In this document: positions 23,301 to 34,635 of the stretch, piece by piece
How positions within the stretch are numbered: the first letter of the stretch is position 1
How the letters are laid out: each line of letters starts with the position of its first letter
Assembly: GCA_035222895.1 (NCBI GenBank)
Contig: JAVYIG010000091.1
Span: forward strand, 902,978-966,977
DNA length: 64,000 bases
Direction: 5' to 3'
Source: Strongylocentrotus droebachiensis
Lineage: Eukaryota; Echinodermata; Echinoidea; Camarodonta; Strongylocentrotidae
Translations under genes and position numbers: made by a program
The notes under the pieces: model-generated
What the model was told of the DNA's origin: nothing
The model's database searches: none
The model's input: only the letters and a program-made list of their open reading frames with translations

Positions 23301-26300
23301 CCAGGACTACTTGAATTATCCGACCAATTAAACGGAATACCTTGATCATATAAAATAAAATAAAAAGTAAAACGACTAATGAGATCATACTCACATCTTG
23401 GCCGTTGCTGTCTCCGTTTGCCTTGCCCTCTTCGAAGTTGGCTCCATCCATTCCACTACCCTGTTCGATCAGGTAGGTGTCTTCGAAGTCCTGAAGGGGA
23501 TCGACGTTGAAGAAAGATGCGATCTCGAGTGGGTAGATGTAGTCCATGGCGAGGACGACGAAGCCGCAGATGACAGATATAAGACCTGGATGATGATGAT
23601 ACAAAATAGTTTGGTCTTATTTACCTTGGGTTGGGTGGACAAATCAGTAATGATTAATACTGCCTTCCAGCGGTCCGTGCAATCATTCATGACAACCATG
23701 CAGAGGCTGAAACTTGCTCCTTTGTAGCAAGTAACTATTGTGATCAGCCGAGAAGGGTATGCGAGAGGTGTGTTGATGTTGTTGTTGTTTTTATTTCCGT
23801 ATAATAAACTCAGATAAAATATATACAAAGTAATCATACAGAGAAAAGGGGCAAAATACGGCTGGCAGCCCATTTTCAGCTGCAACTATTGTTGCTGCTG
23901 GTCTTCCATGGGGCCAGTTTATAGAATGTGTGGACACTGGGGTGGTTATAGGTGGGGTTAAGGGTGTGGTGGGGTAAAGGGTGTGGTAAGGGTAAGCGGG
24001 ACTTACCAGCAACCATGCAGAGCCAGAAGCTAGGTCCCTTGTGGAATTCAAGTATGTGATCAGCCGCAAAGGGTATCTTGAGCTCGGACCCATATCTAAT
24101 GGTTGCATAGAGAACGTTAGCAGTCAACAGACTACCGCCGGTCATGATGAGGAAGTAGGCGCCATTTCGAATCACCATGAAGAAGAGGATGTTGGCTAAG
24201 ATCCACAGCGGGAAGGATAGCCTGTCATCAAAGCAAAGGGGGATGGATGTTATTGTACTTCTGACATTACAATCAGCAAACAAGATGTCAATCAACAAAA
24301 TCGGGACTTTTAGATTTGCACGACGACATAGTGGACTATCCCTTTTAAAAAGGACGTCACACGTGAGCAGCCCACTATGTCGACGTGCAAATCTAATAGT
24401 CCCTATTTTCTGGGTCCGTTAAGATGATAATTATGATCTGAAAGAGTTTAATCATTTACTAGACATATAGATTCTCTAATAGTTTATTTCCTTTATCCAT
24501 TCACCATTCATAATTAAATCTAATTAAATTCATGTGAAAGTTCAGTTTCTACGTATCTCTATCATTATTCACTGTTGTTTGCCCTCAACTTTGTATAATT
24601 GAATAGGAAAGGATTTTAAACGCTCTGCTTTACTTCATAAAATAGTTAGACCCTGCAAGAGCCGGATCAACTCTACCATCCCTATACAATCATATCTTTA
24701 CTTCCCAAGGGAAGCCATATCAGCACCAAAGCTCCCTAAGATCATGCAGTTATTATCATTCCAGCAATTACCATGGACCCATTTACACCTGGGTGGAGGG
24801 TGGCAAATTTGAATTTGATGTCTTTCCAAAATACGTTAGTGTTGGGCTGGGATTCGAACCCTTGGGTTAAGATCCAAGTGTATGAACCAATATACCACGA
24901 TACCTCCACATACCATGACACATATATATGCTGATTAAGACGGTCAATGAGCTTACCAAACCATGATGTAGGCGTAGTAGCCAGCCATTCGGTAAGATCG
25001 TCCCCATCTGATGTCCTCACCATCCAAAGTGAAATACTCAGCAACCCAGAGAACCGGGTACGGTTTGCCTGACCACTGGGCCTCACGGAACTCACGGTTG
25101 ATACGTCCAGCTGCGACCAAAAAATAAAACCAGTTATTCAGTCTCTTTAATTCGAAAACTGTCACATCAAATCTACACATATCTTATAAGGATAGTGACA
25201 GAGAATAAACAGAAATAACAAGGTTGACTCTCTGATTTACAATGTATGATATGTAAAATAGATTGACATTTCAGATCTACCTTATGCAGGCATTGATCAA
25301 TCAACATGCAACCCAAATGTATCTTTCACAATTTATTACTTCATATTCATAAGATAATGATGGATTCTACTTTATAGCCCTACAAGCCTTTAATATCCAT
25401 CACGCAAACACGCTCAAGGCACTCCAATAAATGCTCCTGTACAGTGCCTTCAGGATTCATAGAAATTCTTTATATCCATTAACCGCACCTGCGCCCCGTT
25501 TCATCAAACTTGTTATCAATTAACAACTGCCACAGATCGATGGCAGATCTGCTCACAGCCAATCAAATGCAAGGATTTCAGTAGCTTGTAACAATTATTG
25601 TAACTAATTATTGATAACAAGTTTTGTGAAACAGGGCCCTGGTGCTACAAGTGAAACAGTTTTCTGCCATGACATGGACACTGGAGAATGATCAAACACC
25701 TTCCAATTGAAAGTCAATATTCATCTACAGGTACATTGTTACTGCATAGGCTATATAATGTATTTTCAATTCTGACAAAGACCCAAAAAAATCAGTCACT
25801 TACAGAATCGTCCAAATCCGCCACGTCCCTGGCCGCCGTAGAAATGGAAGCGTTCGTTGTAGTTGATGACTTCATCGGGATGTTCGATCAGACTATTTGC
25901 AGGAGCTAGGGACAAGGAACAAGATATCGAGTTAATCAATCATTATAATGAACGACGTTTATCTGAAATCAAGAGAACTACCATTTAACATGATCAGAAC
26001 AATGAAATACATGCACCTGGCATTTTATCAAAAACAATGAGGAACATTATTATCAGTTGTGTAAATAGACAATGGACTGTTTTATCTATGAAGACACCAG
26101 CTGACTACTTTTATCATCTTTTCCTTTTTTGACACATGACCTAGTTTTCTCATTTCGTACACAGTGAAACCATACCCTGTATGATTATCTAGCAGAAAAG
26201 TATAAATATTTCTTAAGATCTAAGTAATGTGAATGAATTATAAATGAATATTTGTTAAAATTCATTTAATTCATTGAAAATCGAGGAAGGACTAATTGGT

Positions 26301-27489
26301 AGTAGTCATTATTCGAAAAGATGCAACATAATTGGATACTGCAGTGGTAGAGGAAAATATGAAGGCATTTAAATGATTGAATGCAATCATTCAAAGTCTC
26401 ATGTGTGTATTTAAATTGATCGAATGCAATCATTTAAAATCTAACTGTTTATGTGTGTTTTTAAATTGATTGAATACAATCATTCAAAATCGAAGTGTTA
26501 ATGTGTGTATTTAAATTGATTGAATGCAATCATTTAAAATCTAAGTGTTTATGTGTGTATTTAAATTGATTGAATGCAATCATCCTACCTTTGAGTGTGA
26601 TGTTGACGCTGTTCAGTCCGATCTTCACCTCGATGTCAGCGTGTTCTAACTCCTCATAAGAGAAAGCCTTGTAGTAGGTCTTGATGTTATGTAGTTCAGC
26701 CTTCTCCCATTCTTGTCCCCACAGAGACACTGCATTCAAGAAATCATGTCAATGATTGCAACATTAGCATTCATTCATTTGTGCATTCATTCGTACAGTT
26801 AAAGCTCCTCTAAAGTGTTGGGAGCCCCAAAATTTGATGGCAAAATTTCACTTAAATTGTGAAAGAGGATTTCATTAAAAACACATTTCTGTAGGGATTT
26901 TCAAACCAATGTGTTTGAAGTCGAAGTGTTTAAGAAAGAATACAAAATTTAGGTTTTCTGCGTTCAACAAAAACCCCAAATTCTATATTCTTTTAACAAT
27001 ATTTGTCTTCAAACACATTTTTTTTTTGTGGGGGGGGGGGGTCTTTGCAGAAGTGTGTCTTAAATGACTTCCTCTTTCACATCGTTATACAACTTAAGTG
27101 AAATGTTGCAATCAAATTTTTGCCACATTGGGGCTCCCAACACTTAGGGGCTTTAATGTATGTCACCTTTCATCTACAATGAAAATATTACAATTTCTCT
27201 GGTTATCCTCTCTGCTCTGCGTTGATCTTGTATTCCTTCTTTAAATCACTTCTTCTCTTCATTTCCTTTATTTCCTTGCTTTTCTTTTCTTCATTTTTTC
27301 GATATAAATCGATCTAGACTAGAGTTATATACTTTTAGATATAACGTAATATATCCTGTAGCGGAATATCATCATCTTTATCAATTGAATTGTTCTTTTA
27401 TTCTCATCTTGTCGTGAGTCTTCTCCCCCATCTCTCTCTCTCTGTCTCTCTCTGTATCTGTCTCTCTCGCTCTCTCCCTCTCTCTCTCC

Positions 27490-27541
<52 letters not shown>

Positions 27542-30500
27542 CTCACTCTCTCTTTTCACGGTTTGAACAAATCACAAACAGCCATGACTATTGCATTACT
27601 ATGATCTAAACAGAATGAAGAGAGTATTCAGACAAGTCACTATTTAGATGCACTTACGCATGATTCCGGCACCAATGAACAGACTGATCGTGATTCGCAC
27701 AAAACTGTAACATCTCTGAAAGAAAACATCAAGAAAACCAACGTAAGTTTAACAAAACATGTCGTTTTCCCTCCATCAAAATAGTGTCATATCGTCTCCA
27801 AGATAACAGGCAAACTTCTCCTCAACTTTCTCCCAGATTGGAGAACTAAATCTCAACAGAAAACAACATGAAGGAAGTATTTTTTCTTCATTTGACGTCC
27901 CATACCTTCATTTTTTTTTATTCATCCAAATTCACAAGAATATGTGGAAATTTGTTTTGGTCACACATTGTAAAAGTACGTAATAAATGTATGAGAAACG
28001 ATATCTTTGTGTTTATATTACCTTGCTAGTTATTGTGGAGTTGTGAATGTAAACTGACATCAAATTCGTCAATTTATTTCCCATTTGAACTGATTCAAGC
28101 ACAAGTAGGGCTCTAAACTTAATTCGATGATCAGATATACTAAAATCATAGATGTAATCGGGAACATATTTGACAAAGTAAATTGGACTTGCAATTCTAG
28201 TGTTGACATCATAGCTATATACAGTGCGTCCCAGAAAAAAACGAAACCGAGAAGTATCGATGTTTTATCATAACTTAATCACAACCATAATTAATGAATG
28301 ATACATATTTGGAAAGCTTAGAGTCTCCTCTTTCAGTTGATGCTACTCAGATGATGCATATTTCACGCATGAGTGATTAAAATCAATTTGAAGGAAGGAA
28401 ACCAAAAAGACATTTGGCGGGCGGTATTTGAATTTCGAAGAAAAATTCACATTTCTAGAAAGTTGAGTTTCTGCCCTTTCATATGACACCTCAATCAGGA
28501 AAAATGAGCGAGGAATAACAAAGTTCTGTTTGTTTAAAGTAGCCCTTACATTTTCATAATTTTAACAAACGAATTCGTTTTCACTGCGTGCCTGTCGTAG
28601 CAAATAGCAGATTTGACAAAAGACTTAACTCCGTTTCGTTGACAATCAGCCATGCATGAAGACTCTCGTCTACGGATGATTGTCAACGAAACGGAGTTAA
28701 GTCTTTTGTTAATTTCGTTTTTTGATACGGCAGGCAGCCAGTGAAAACGAATTCGTTTAGTAAAATTATGGAAATGCAAGCACTACTTCAAACAAACAGA
28801 ACTTTGTCATTCCTCGCTCATTTTTCCTGATTGAGGTGTCATATGAAAGGGCAGAAACTCAACTTTCTAGAAATGTGAATTTTTCTTCGAAATTCAAATA
28901 CCGCCCGCCAAATGTCTTTTTGGTTTCCTTCCTTCAAATTGCTTTTAATCACTCATGCGTGAAATATGCATCATCTGAGTAGCATCAACTGAAAGAAGAG
29001 ACTCTAAGCTTTCCAAATATGTATCATTCATTAATTATGGTTGTGATTAAGTTATGATAGAACATCGATACTTCTCGGTTTCGTTTTTTCTGGGACGCAC
29101 TGTATATAAAGCATGTAAACATATTATATGTGAGGCAGCATACGTTTCTTTTGTTTGAGTTTCTGTGATCGCGGTGTGTTTGATTTATTTGATTTTCTGT
29201 CATATACATAGAGCTTGACTAGATTTGACTGTGTTGTAAATGGAAAACGTATTATGTTGCATACTTTGAATTACACTGCCTTTACAGAATACACGTAGTG
29301 CTTTCGTGTTTATATATTATGTATATAAATATACTTGCAGCAAGAGAATATTGATAACTGTCAATTACAATATTGACTTAGATAATGCTTGAAAAGTGTT
29401 GAAACTGAAAGTAATCTGATTTCGACTTTCATAATATTATCATTAATTTATTGATATAAATATAAAGGGCTGCTGTAAATGGACCACTATCAGTATCTTT
29501 TCCTTCACATGTATTTATCAGAAAAGTCAATTAATTTAAATTCAATTCTATTTCATTCAGTTAAAAAAAAAATACGTATAACAATCGGATATATTACATA
29601 AAGTACACATTAAGACATGTCGGACAAGCACATACAAATAAATGGAACAGGCTGCAATCTGAAACGAAACAATCTTTCTTTATATAAAGGTTCACCCATT
29701 TTTGATAATAGTATGAATTATATTCGTTACTGAACATTACCTAAAGACACAAATCAAAACAACAAACACACATACAAACAGAGAAACAAAATTTGTCTTA
29801 AATTCAAGTCATTATTGCAATTTACCCCAAAAATAATTCGTATACCTATACGTTTAAATACATTTACGCTAGCAGAATCATATATGTAATGAGGAAGAGT
29901 CTATGACAGAAACGATCCCTGGAAAATAATTCGTTTTTGGTTGAGTACTGTATGAGTCGAAGGGTAAATGAACATTTTGAGCATTTCTAGTACTCTATTA
30001 TAAACTACTCTATTAATAACTACATGTATGGTACAGTTTAATTTAAACAATTTGGAAATCGAATCAGGAAGAAGATTGCGATGACATAACTACATGACAA
30101 CACCTACTTGTATAAATATTTGTCCCGATATTGCAACATGTTTAATGAGTAAAATATTGGATTGGTATGGGCAAGAAAAGAAGAATGATTAATAGTTCTT
30201 ATTGCAGGTTTAAGAAATTTAAACAATCTATCTGTATGCATGTGGTGAGAGAAAGTGCCTTAAATAGAACACCGTTTATAACTCTCATATGTCATTAATA
30301 ATTCTTATATGTGAATAGTAAGTTGTCATAAAATTGTCATGATCAATTATGTGGTTGCATGTGGCGAACGAATCTTGATGTAACGTAATGCGATGCCGAT
30401 TCCTCTTTAGTAGAATAGAGTGGAGGGTTCGATTTGCGTGTTAAACAAAGGTCTTCATAAAACGGAGCTAAAGCAAAATTACAAATCTCTTTGATGTTGA

Positions 30501-31759
30501 ATTAATTTCATATTCGGGATAAGTTAAAATAATGATACATTGAAACTTGCCTAGGTCAAGTGGTACTTAGAGGGTGCCAAGAGACAGGACTCGTGAAGGT
30601 TAAAGGTTAAAGAGCCATTCTACATGTAGGCTTTTATGAATATATAGCTTATTAGTAAAATTGAAAGCGATCAGATAGAGGTCAAGTTTCGATTGTTGGT
30701 GTTCAGAAGAAAATAGAAGTACATTTAAAGTTACACGGGTTTAATCAATGGTTATACGGGTTTAATCATAAGATCACCATAAAGCCTTTCTTTTAAGCAG
30801 ATACTCTGTGTCATTGATTTCTGTTTTACAACAGAAAACAAAAACAAACCAAAAAACACACACACATGTTTTACTTTGGAATCATGAATCAGAAAAATCC
30901 CGGTTAAGTCAATGTTAATTGGATGTCTGTTCAATGCTTACACATTGCGATATGATTTTGTTCACACGGAAATGCATGTTTTTATTGTGCATACGGTATA
31001 TGTTTCTTATTCTCGTCATATATATTCCTACTTCCTCAAATGGTTTACTTTGATTTATTTTTAATATCAGTTTCCTACTCCTTAAGCTCCTTCTTTTACT
31101 TACCCTGCCCACCCCTTCTTTCTTTTATTCTTCTTCGCTACATCATTGCAAAATATATGAAATATTATACATCATTCTACCATTGGTCTTGTTGATATAT
31201 TAACGATGTTCGTATATGGCAACATATGATAATATATACCCTAATATGTAACTTTTGATCATTTGAGTGCAAGAATCTTCAGGATTGAATGAGGCAGATT
31301 ATCTTGAAGAAGAAGAAGAGGCAGAGTCAATATGAACTTGGAAGAAGGAAGAAGAAGAAGATCGTTCATCAATAGTAAGCACAACACAAACAGTAATACG
31401 ATGGCCTTTCGTTTGACAGACATCTCTATTCTCATTTATTGATCACTTTGTACTATAAAGATTATGTGACAGAATGTCTTTTAAAATGGTAGACTTATTT
31501 CTATCTAGTTTTTGTTATTCCCAGATTTGATTTATATTATGACATAATGCCATGACAAGCTTTCAATATCAATTTGTATATGTGAAACTCTTACCTGCAT
31601 TCCCCGAATACCGGGCAAGATGACGATGAACGAAAAGAAGGCGATTACGAAGGCGAAGATGAATCCGATCTCGAGTACGTCGGCGGTCACCGCAGTTTTA
31701 TTTGGGGGATAATAGGTGGGCAACCCCTGCTCCCTAAACGCGGTATATGTGTTACCCAT
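20056..31759 (-). CDS. DUOXA: Dual oxidase maturation factor (DUOXA), nine coding exons
   Basis: Exons in transcript order: 31759-31595, 27715-27658, 26729-26589, 25905-25804, 25110-24957, 24221-24007, 23585-23395, 22935-22777 and 20334-20056. They join in frame to about 487 residues. DUOXA is an ER/plasma-membrane partner that DUOX NADPH oxidases need to leave the ER and make hydrogen peroxide. Residues 31-53 (FIVILPGIRG) and ITISLFIGAGIM match the recalled family sequence FIVILPGIRG...LFIGAAIL. A large loop (about 77-190) carries YYKAFSYEE and the glycosylation site NIT (117-119), then YPVLWVAEYFT and YRMAGYYAYIMVW. Five membrane segments are predicted, at about 30-50, 56-76, 196-222, 226-247 and 271-294. 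Residues 1-342 have the usual family length. The charged tail of about 145 residues after them is unusually long, and its frame depends on the exon 8 donor. Confidence 0.93.
22280..22720. repeat. Degenerate GTGTCAC/GTGTAACG-rich stretch in DUOXA intron 8
   Basis: Motifs such as TGTGACA, GTGTCACAC, GCGTGACAACTGTG and GTGTAACGATG recur irregularly on both strands over about 440 bp. They look like a very old, scrambled tandem repeat. No coding exon is apparent. Confidence 0.4.
22777..22935 (-). CDS. DUOXA: DUOXA exon 8, basic/acidic tail segment
   Basis: The acceptor is TTGTAAGCAG. The exon reads VCQSPPPEPIKGKFEYKSRH, then an Arg-rich block SRRRPRPTQR, then the acidic end DEGDEVEEY. Two donors compete: AT|GTTGGG at 22777 (phase 0, weak consensus) and GA|GTATGT at 22781 (better consensus, phase 2). 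The choice sets the frame of exon 9. Confidence 0.75.
23395..23585 (-). CDS. DUOXA: DUOXA exon 7, last membrane segment
   Basis: Acceptor CATCATCCAG and donor GAT|GTGAGT. It encodes GLISVICGFVVLAMDYIYPL (membrane segment) followed by an acidic juxtamembrane region, FFNVDPLQDFEDTYLIEQGS and beyond. It ends in phase 0 at residue 342. Confidence 0.93.
24007..24221 (-). CDS. DUOXA: DUOXA exon 6, membrane segments 3-4
   Basis: Acceptor GATGACAG and donor GCTG|GTAAGT. It encodes LSFPLWILANILFFMV, GAYFLIMTGGSLLTANVLYA and KGPSFWLCMVAG, which align with the multi-membrane core of DUOXA. Confidence 0.94.
24303..24403. mobile_element. 101-bp foldback MITE in DUOXA intron 5
   Basis: GGGACTTTTAGATTTGCACG faces CGTGCAAATCTAATAGTCCC. 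The arms extend through ACGACATAGTGG and its complement around a short TTTTAAAAAGG centre. It has no coding capacity. Confidence 0.85.
24757..24905 (-). mobile_element. tRNA-derived SINE in DUOXA intron 5
   Basis: On the minus strand an A-box-like GTGGTATATTGGTTC precedes the B box GGGTTCGAATCCCAGCCC (24861-24844). The core CACCCTCCACCCAGGTG and TGGTAATTGCTGG follow. The body matches the SINE at 36430-36600. It is no functional tRNA: the arms do not fold into a cloverleaf and the sequence continues into the SINE body. Confidence 0.85.
24957..25110 (-). CDS. DUOXA: DUOXA exon 5
   Basis: Acceptor GGTCGCAG and donor TTTG|GTAAGC. It encodes GRINREFREAQWSGKPYPVL, WVAEYFTLDGEDIRWGRS and YRMAGYYAYIMV. 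These align with the human LPDPVLYLAEKFT...YRLAGHYTSAMLW region as I recall it. Confidence 0.94.
25491..25640. mobile_element. 150-bp foldback MITE in DUOXA intron 4
   Basis: GCCCCGTTTCATCAAACTTG and CAAGTTTTGTGAAACAGGGC are inverted ends, continuing through TTATCAATTA and TAATTATTGATAA. The GTTTCACAAA core of the ends resembles the 312-bp element at 19303. Confidence 0.85.
25804..25905 (-). CDS. DUOXA: DUOXA exon 4
   Basis: Acceptor GTCCCTAG and donor TTCT|GTAAGT. It encodes PANSLIEHPDEVINYNERFH and FYGGQGRGGFGRF. INYNE matches the recalled human INYNEEF. The Gly-rich GGQGRGGFGRF is an expansion relative to that sequence. Confidence 0.92.
26365..26583. repeat. ~50-bp minisatellite, 5 units, at the DUOXA exon 3 donor
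   Basis: The unit is TTAAATTGATTGAATGCAAT + CATTTAAAATCTAAGTGTTT + ATGTGTGTAT with small variants. Each unit contains the small hairpin GATTGAATGCAATC. On the transcribed strand the array begins within about ten bases of the exon 3 5' splice site. Confidence 0.9.
26589..26729 (-). CDS. DUOXA: DUOXA exon 3, extracellular loop
   Basis: Acceptor TTGAATGCAG and donor AAAG|GTAGGA. It encodes SLWGQEWEKAELHNIKTYYK, AFSYEELEHADIEVKIGLNS and VNITLK. The NIT sequon corresponds to the family's conserved VNITL. Confidence 0.94.
26799..27156. mobile_element. 358-bp foldback in DUOXA intron 2, ends TTAA
   Basis: The ends are TTAAAGCTCCTCTAAAGTG and CACTTAGGGGCTTTAA. The inverted arms continue through TTGGGAGCCCCAA and CACTTAAATTGTGAAAGAGG. 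TTAA at both edges would fit a piggyBac-type target duplication, but it may be part of the inverted repeat. A poly-G run sits in the middle. Confidence 0.85.
27430..27547 (+). repeat. (CT)n microsatellite in DUOXA intron 2
   Basis: This is nearly pure CT/CTGT repeat. It reads as (GA)n on the transcribed minus strand. Confidence 0.95.
27658..27715 (-). CDS. DUOXA: DUOXA exon 2, membrane segment 2
   Basis: This 58-nt exon has acceptor TCTTTCAG and donor ATGC|GTAAGT. It encodes RCYSFVRITISLFIGAGIM and leaves one base. Without it FIVILPGIRG would not continue into LFIGAG, as it does in the family. Confidence 0.92.
28222..29102. mobile_element. 881-bp palindromic Tc1/mariner-type foldback, copy 1 (DUOXA intron 1)
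   Basis: TA | CAGTGCGTCCCAGAAAAA ... TTTTTTCTGGGACGCACTG | TA. A TA target duplication and ends starting CAGT fit Tc1/mariner. The inverted arms span almost the whole element, about 430 bp each, around a ~30-bp spacer near 28650-28680. A second copy of exactly 881 bp lies at 46148-47028. The 77-codon frame shared by both copies runs through the palindrome centre and is not a gene. Confidence 0.93.
31595..31759 (-). CDS. DUOXA: DUOXA exon 1, start codon and membrane segment 1
   Basis: ATG at 31759-31757 opens MGNTYTAFREQGLPTYYPPN and continues to IGFIFAFVIAFFSFIVILPG then IRGMQ|GTAAGA. This ATG is the first in frame, and the N-terminus length suits the family (short lumenal/extracellular leader with NKT sequon at 20-22, then membrane segment 1). 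Bases upstream (GGAAGGAGAAGGAGAAATA) look like untranslated leader. Confidence 0.93.
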
Positions 31760-32819
31760 CTTGGTATATTTCTCCTTCTCCTTCCTCTCTTTTGCGTAAG
31801 CTCAATCTTTACTTATAGAAGATACATGAAACTTGAACGAAGAGGGTATAACTTGGACTCTACGACAAGGCCCAAATAGTCACCGAGCTAGAGCTTGTAA
31901 TGGCGTAGAAAAGTTCTTTCGCATAGGCAAAGCACGGGTAGAGAGATATTCAATAACAACGTTATGGTGCCAGAAAAAAAAGTGTATACCGATGACAGGG
32001 AGGGACAGAAGAACTATTTAGCATCTTATTTGCATATGATTAGCAGGTCACTGTTGAATGAGTAAACACTTTACCTATGCGTTAGTAGAGTGAGTAATAG
32101 TTTGTCCCTGGTACGCTGGGTCGCGGCCTATTGACAGGATCCAGTAGGCTTTTCAGAGAAGCTATCGAGCGTGCAAACGAACAATTGTGAAAAGAAGGCA
32201 ACAAAAAGGAGTATCTTAGTTTAGCGTGACGCCCAAAATGGAGTAGAAAGGTACCACCGTGTAACAATGTTATAATGACGATTGTAGATCAAAGTACGTC
32301 ACCATTAAACTGACTGCATAAATTATGCAAATGAAGGGAGTGAGCGGAAGCTGACGGGGGCGAGGCCAAGCCCATGAAGTCTTTTGCGTCGGAACTACTT
32401 TCAGGGTGGCTATTGCGAAACCATTCCTACGAGGTACCCTAAAAAAAGAAGGAAAAATAAGCACAATCATATCCGCATTGAATGCCACCTCATGCTGTTA
32501 TTCACTCTATGATTTCCTTGAATCTATAGATAACTTTTGAACCCACTTATGACCTGGCGAAAATGAAGGAAATGAACTTGTTGGTGTTGGTCAACGCAAT
32601 GACCAAATCCTGAACAGAAAAATTACACCCGAGATTTAGAAAAAAGATATCAAATCTTCACTCTCTTTTTTTCTTTCCCATGATTTCTGATCATTAGAAC
32701 CTCTATTGGAGACAAATGAACTGGCTGCCTCTCTTCATTTGTTATTATTATTATCATAATCATCATCATATTCATAATGATGATAATGATAAAAAATAAC
32801 AGTAATCATAATTACAACA

Positions 32820-32920
32820 AGGAGGAGAAGAAGAAGAAGAAGAGGAAGGGGGAAGAAGAAGAAGAGGAAGGGGGAAGAAGAAGAAGAGGAAGGGGGAAGA
32901 AGAAAAGAAAAATGTTACGA
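32820..32920 (+). repeat. (GAA)n/(GAAGAG)n purine microsatellite
   Basis: This is a purine-only run of GAAGAAGAA, GAGGAAGGGGGAAGAA and similar. It is preceded by a TCATCATAATCATAAT-rich AT tract at 32740-32815. Confidence 0.95.
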
Positions 32921-32974
32921 CGAGGAAATAAGATAAATAGGGAGGGAGAAAAGGAGACTAAGAGTTCTGATAGG

Positions 32975-33150
32975 CCATTTTCGTAATGTAATCAAATTTA
33001 ATGCACTAATCTTTCTTAAGTTTCTCGTTACAAATGATTTCATTAACCTGTTACGAAAAATTGTATTTCATTAGTCAGAATGCAAATTGCATATAATGTG
33101 TGTTGACAGGAAGTACAAGAAATAGTGTTTGCCCTACCTAGCAACAATAA
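32975..33150. mobile_element. Partial copy of the 266-bp foldback family
   Basis: GCCATTTTCGTAATGTAATC, TCTTTCTTAAG, TTTCATTAGTCAGAATGCAA and CCTACCTAGCAACAAT match landmarks of the copy at 8600. The right arm is missing. Confidence 0.75.
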
Positions 33151-33769
33151 CGTGTGCCAATGGTTTATTTGGTGAATACGTTTGTATTTGAATTTAGATA
33201 TTAATACAATATACGAAGCAGGGTTTTAAAGACAGGTCCGGATTAACAGTCCTATATAATTATTAACAAATTATATCAATTATCTGAGATGATCTTAATA
33301 ATACTTATCATCTTCCCATTATAGCGGGGACATACGTAGATCAAGTGTCAAATTCATATTATCATGCCATTATGATCTGTTACGTAAGATACATACTCTA
33401 TAGTTTGGTACAAATAATGTACTTTTTTACGATACTTAATTACGCTCTGAAGTATTTAGCATACAAGTCATGATGAACTGACGAATATCAACATCTTTAA
33501 CAAGATATCCTTTTTTAAAAGTGATATACGACTTGTGTATAAAATTGGTTTGAACAAATTAAAATTTCTTAACATAATTATGCCTTATCGCTAAGTAACA
33601 TCATGAATCTGGTTTTAACGACACGTGAAATACAAACAATCCTTAACTTTTACTTATGAATACAATGCATAATAATTATTGTGTGCTCGATTATCATTTT
33701 TGTAATAGTTTAAACTTTATTGGTGATTCAGATATTCGTATCTTTAGGAATAGAGATAACGTAAATTAC

Positions 33770-33802
33770 TCTCTCTCTCTCTCTCTCTCTATCTCTATCT
33801 CT
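33770..33802 (+). repeat. Short (CT)n run
   Basis: A run of CTCTCT with a few CTAT units. Confidence 0.9.
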
Positions 33803-34147
33803 GGCCTGGTACTGAAAGTACGCCTACGAATGCTGGTATCCGAGCCCTTTGGCACGTAAGTATTACCAACCGATCGCTACATCCGTGAAAATGGTTTCGA
33901 TGTTTATCAAGCGCTGTTATAATAGTAATACATATCCACTTTTAAATTGTTATCACATCATTTATCTTCATTAAGGATATCATTAATGTAATCAGAAATA
34001 CCATGTGATTGAGTTGAACATGACTTTAGAAACCGCCCCAGCCATTAATTTGACAGGTACAAAAATGGTCTTCTTCTCTACAAAGAAATTAATACAGAAA
34101 ATATTGACGAAAGTGTAAAATTATCTCTCTCCAGTACATTGTGTAAG

Positions 34148-34635
34148 CAGGGGCGGCGCCAGGTTATTATTTTTTTTTTGGGGGGGGGGGGGGGGGTGAA
34201 TGGGCGCGGTACTCAGGGGTTATAGGCATTTTATTACGGTCAGATGAGCATATTTTGATACCTTAATCGTGACACTGGCAGGTCACTATTCTTTCTTTCT
34301 TTTTATTTCTCTTTAACATACTTTTTCAAAAAAGTATGGGGGGACTCGAGCCCCCGGCGCCCCGCCGTTTCGCGGACTCTGACACTTAGGCTTCTAAATA
34401 ACTATATTTTTGGCCCGAATGTAAATTTTGGAATTTTTCATTTTCTAACAAACGCATAAAATAGTATAATTTACAAAAAAGTGAGAAAAAAATCCCAGAA
34501 TCTCATGTCATTTCAGCCACATTTGTAAATCACTGGTATCGAATTAGAAATAAACCATATTTGAATTGTATGGGGGGAGGGGGCAACTGCCCCCAAAGCC
34601 CCCCTCCCCCCCCCCCCCCCATTACTACGCCAGTG
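34148..34635. mobile_element. ~488-bp hAT-like element with G-tract and C-tract
   Basis: It starts CAGGGGCGGCGCCAGG and ends TACGCCAGTG (complement CACTGGCGTA), with a T-run plus G-run near the left end and a C-run near the right end. Internal landmarks GGTCAGATGAGCATATTTTG, GACACTGGCAGGTCAC, TTTGTAAATCACTGGTATCG and AATTAGAAATAAACCA recur in the nested element at 59189-59979. CAGNGGCG ends are typical of hAT elements, but I could not confirm an 8-bp duplication. Confidence 0.75.

Noticed and set aside
24844..24861. tRNA-like B box (also at 36549-36566)
   Set aside because: The flanks do not form a cloverleaf or anticodon arm and continue into a shared SINE body, so these are tRNA-derived SINEs and not tRNA genes.
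28546..28779. 77-codon frame conserved in the 46-kb copy (46472-46705)
   Set aside because: It spans the palindrome centre of a foldback element, so its two halves encode reverse complements of each other. It is conserved only because the element copies are similar.
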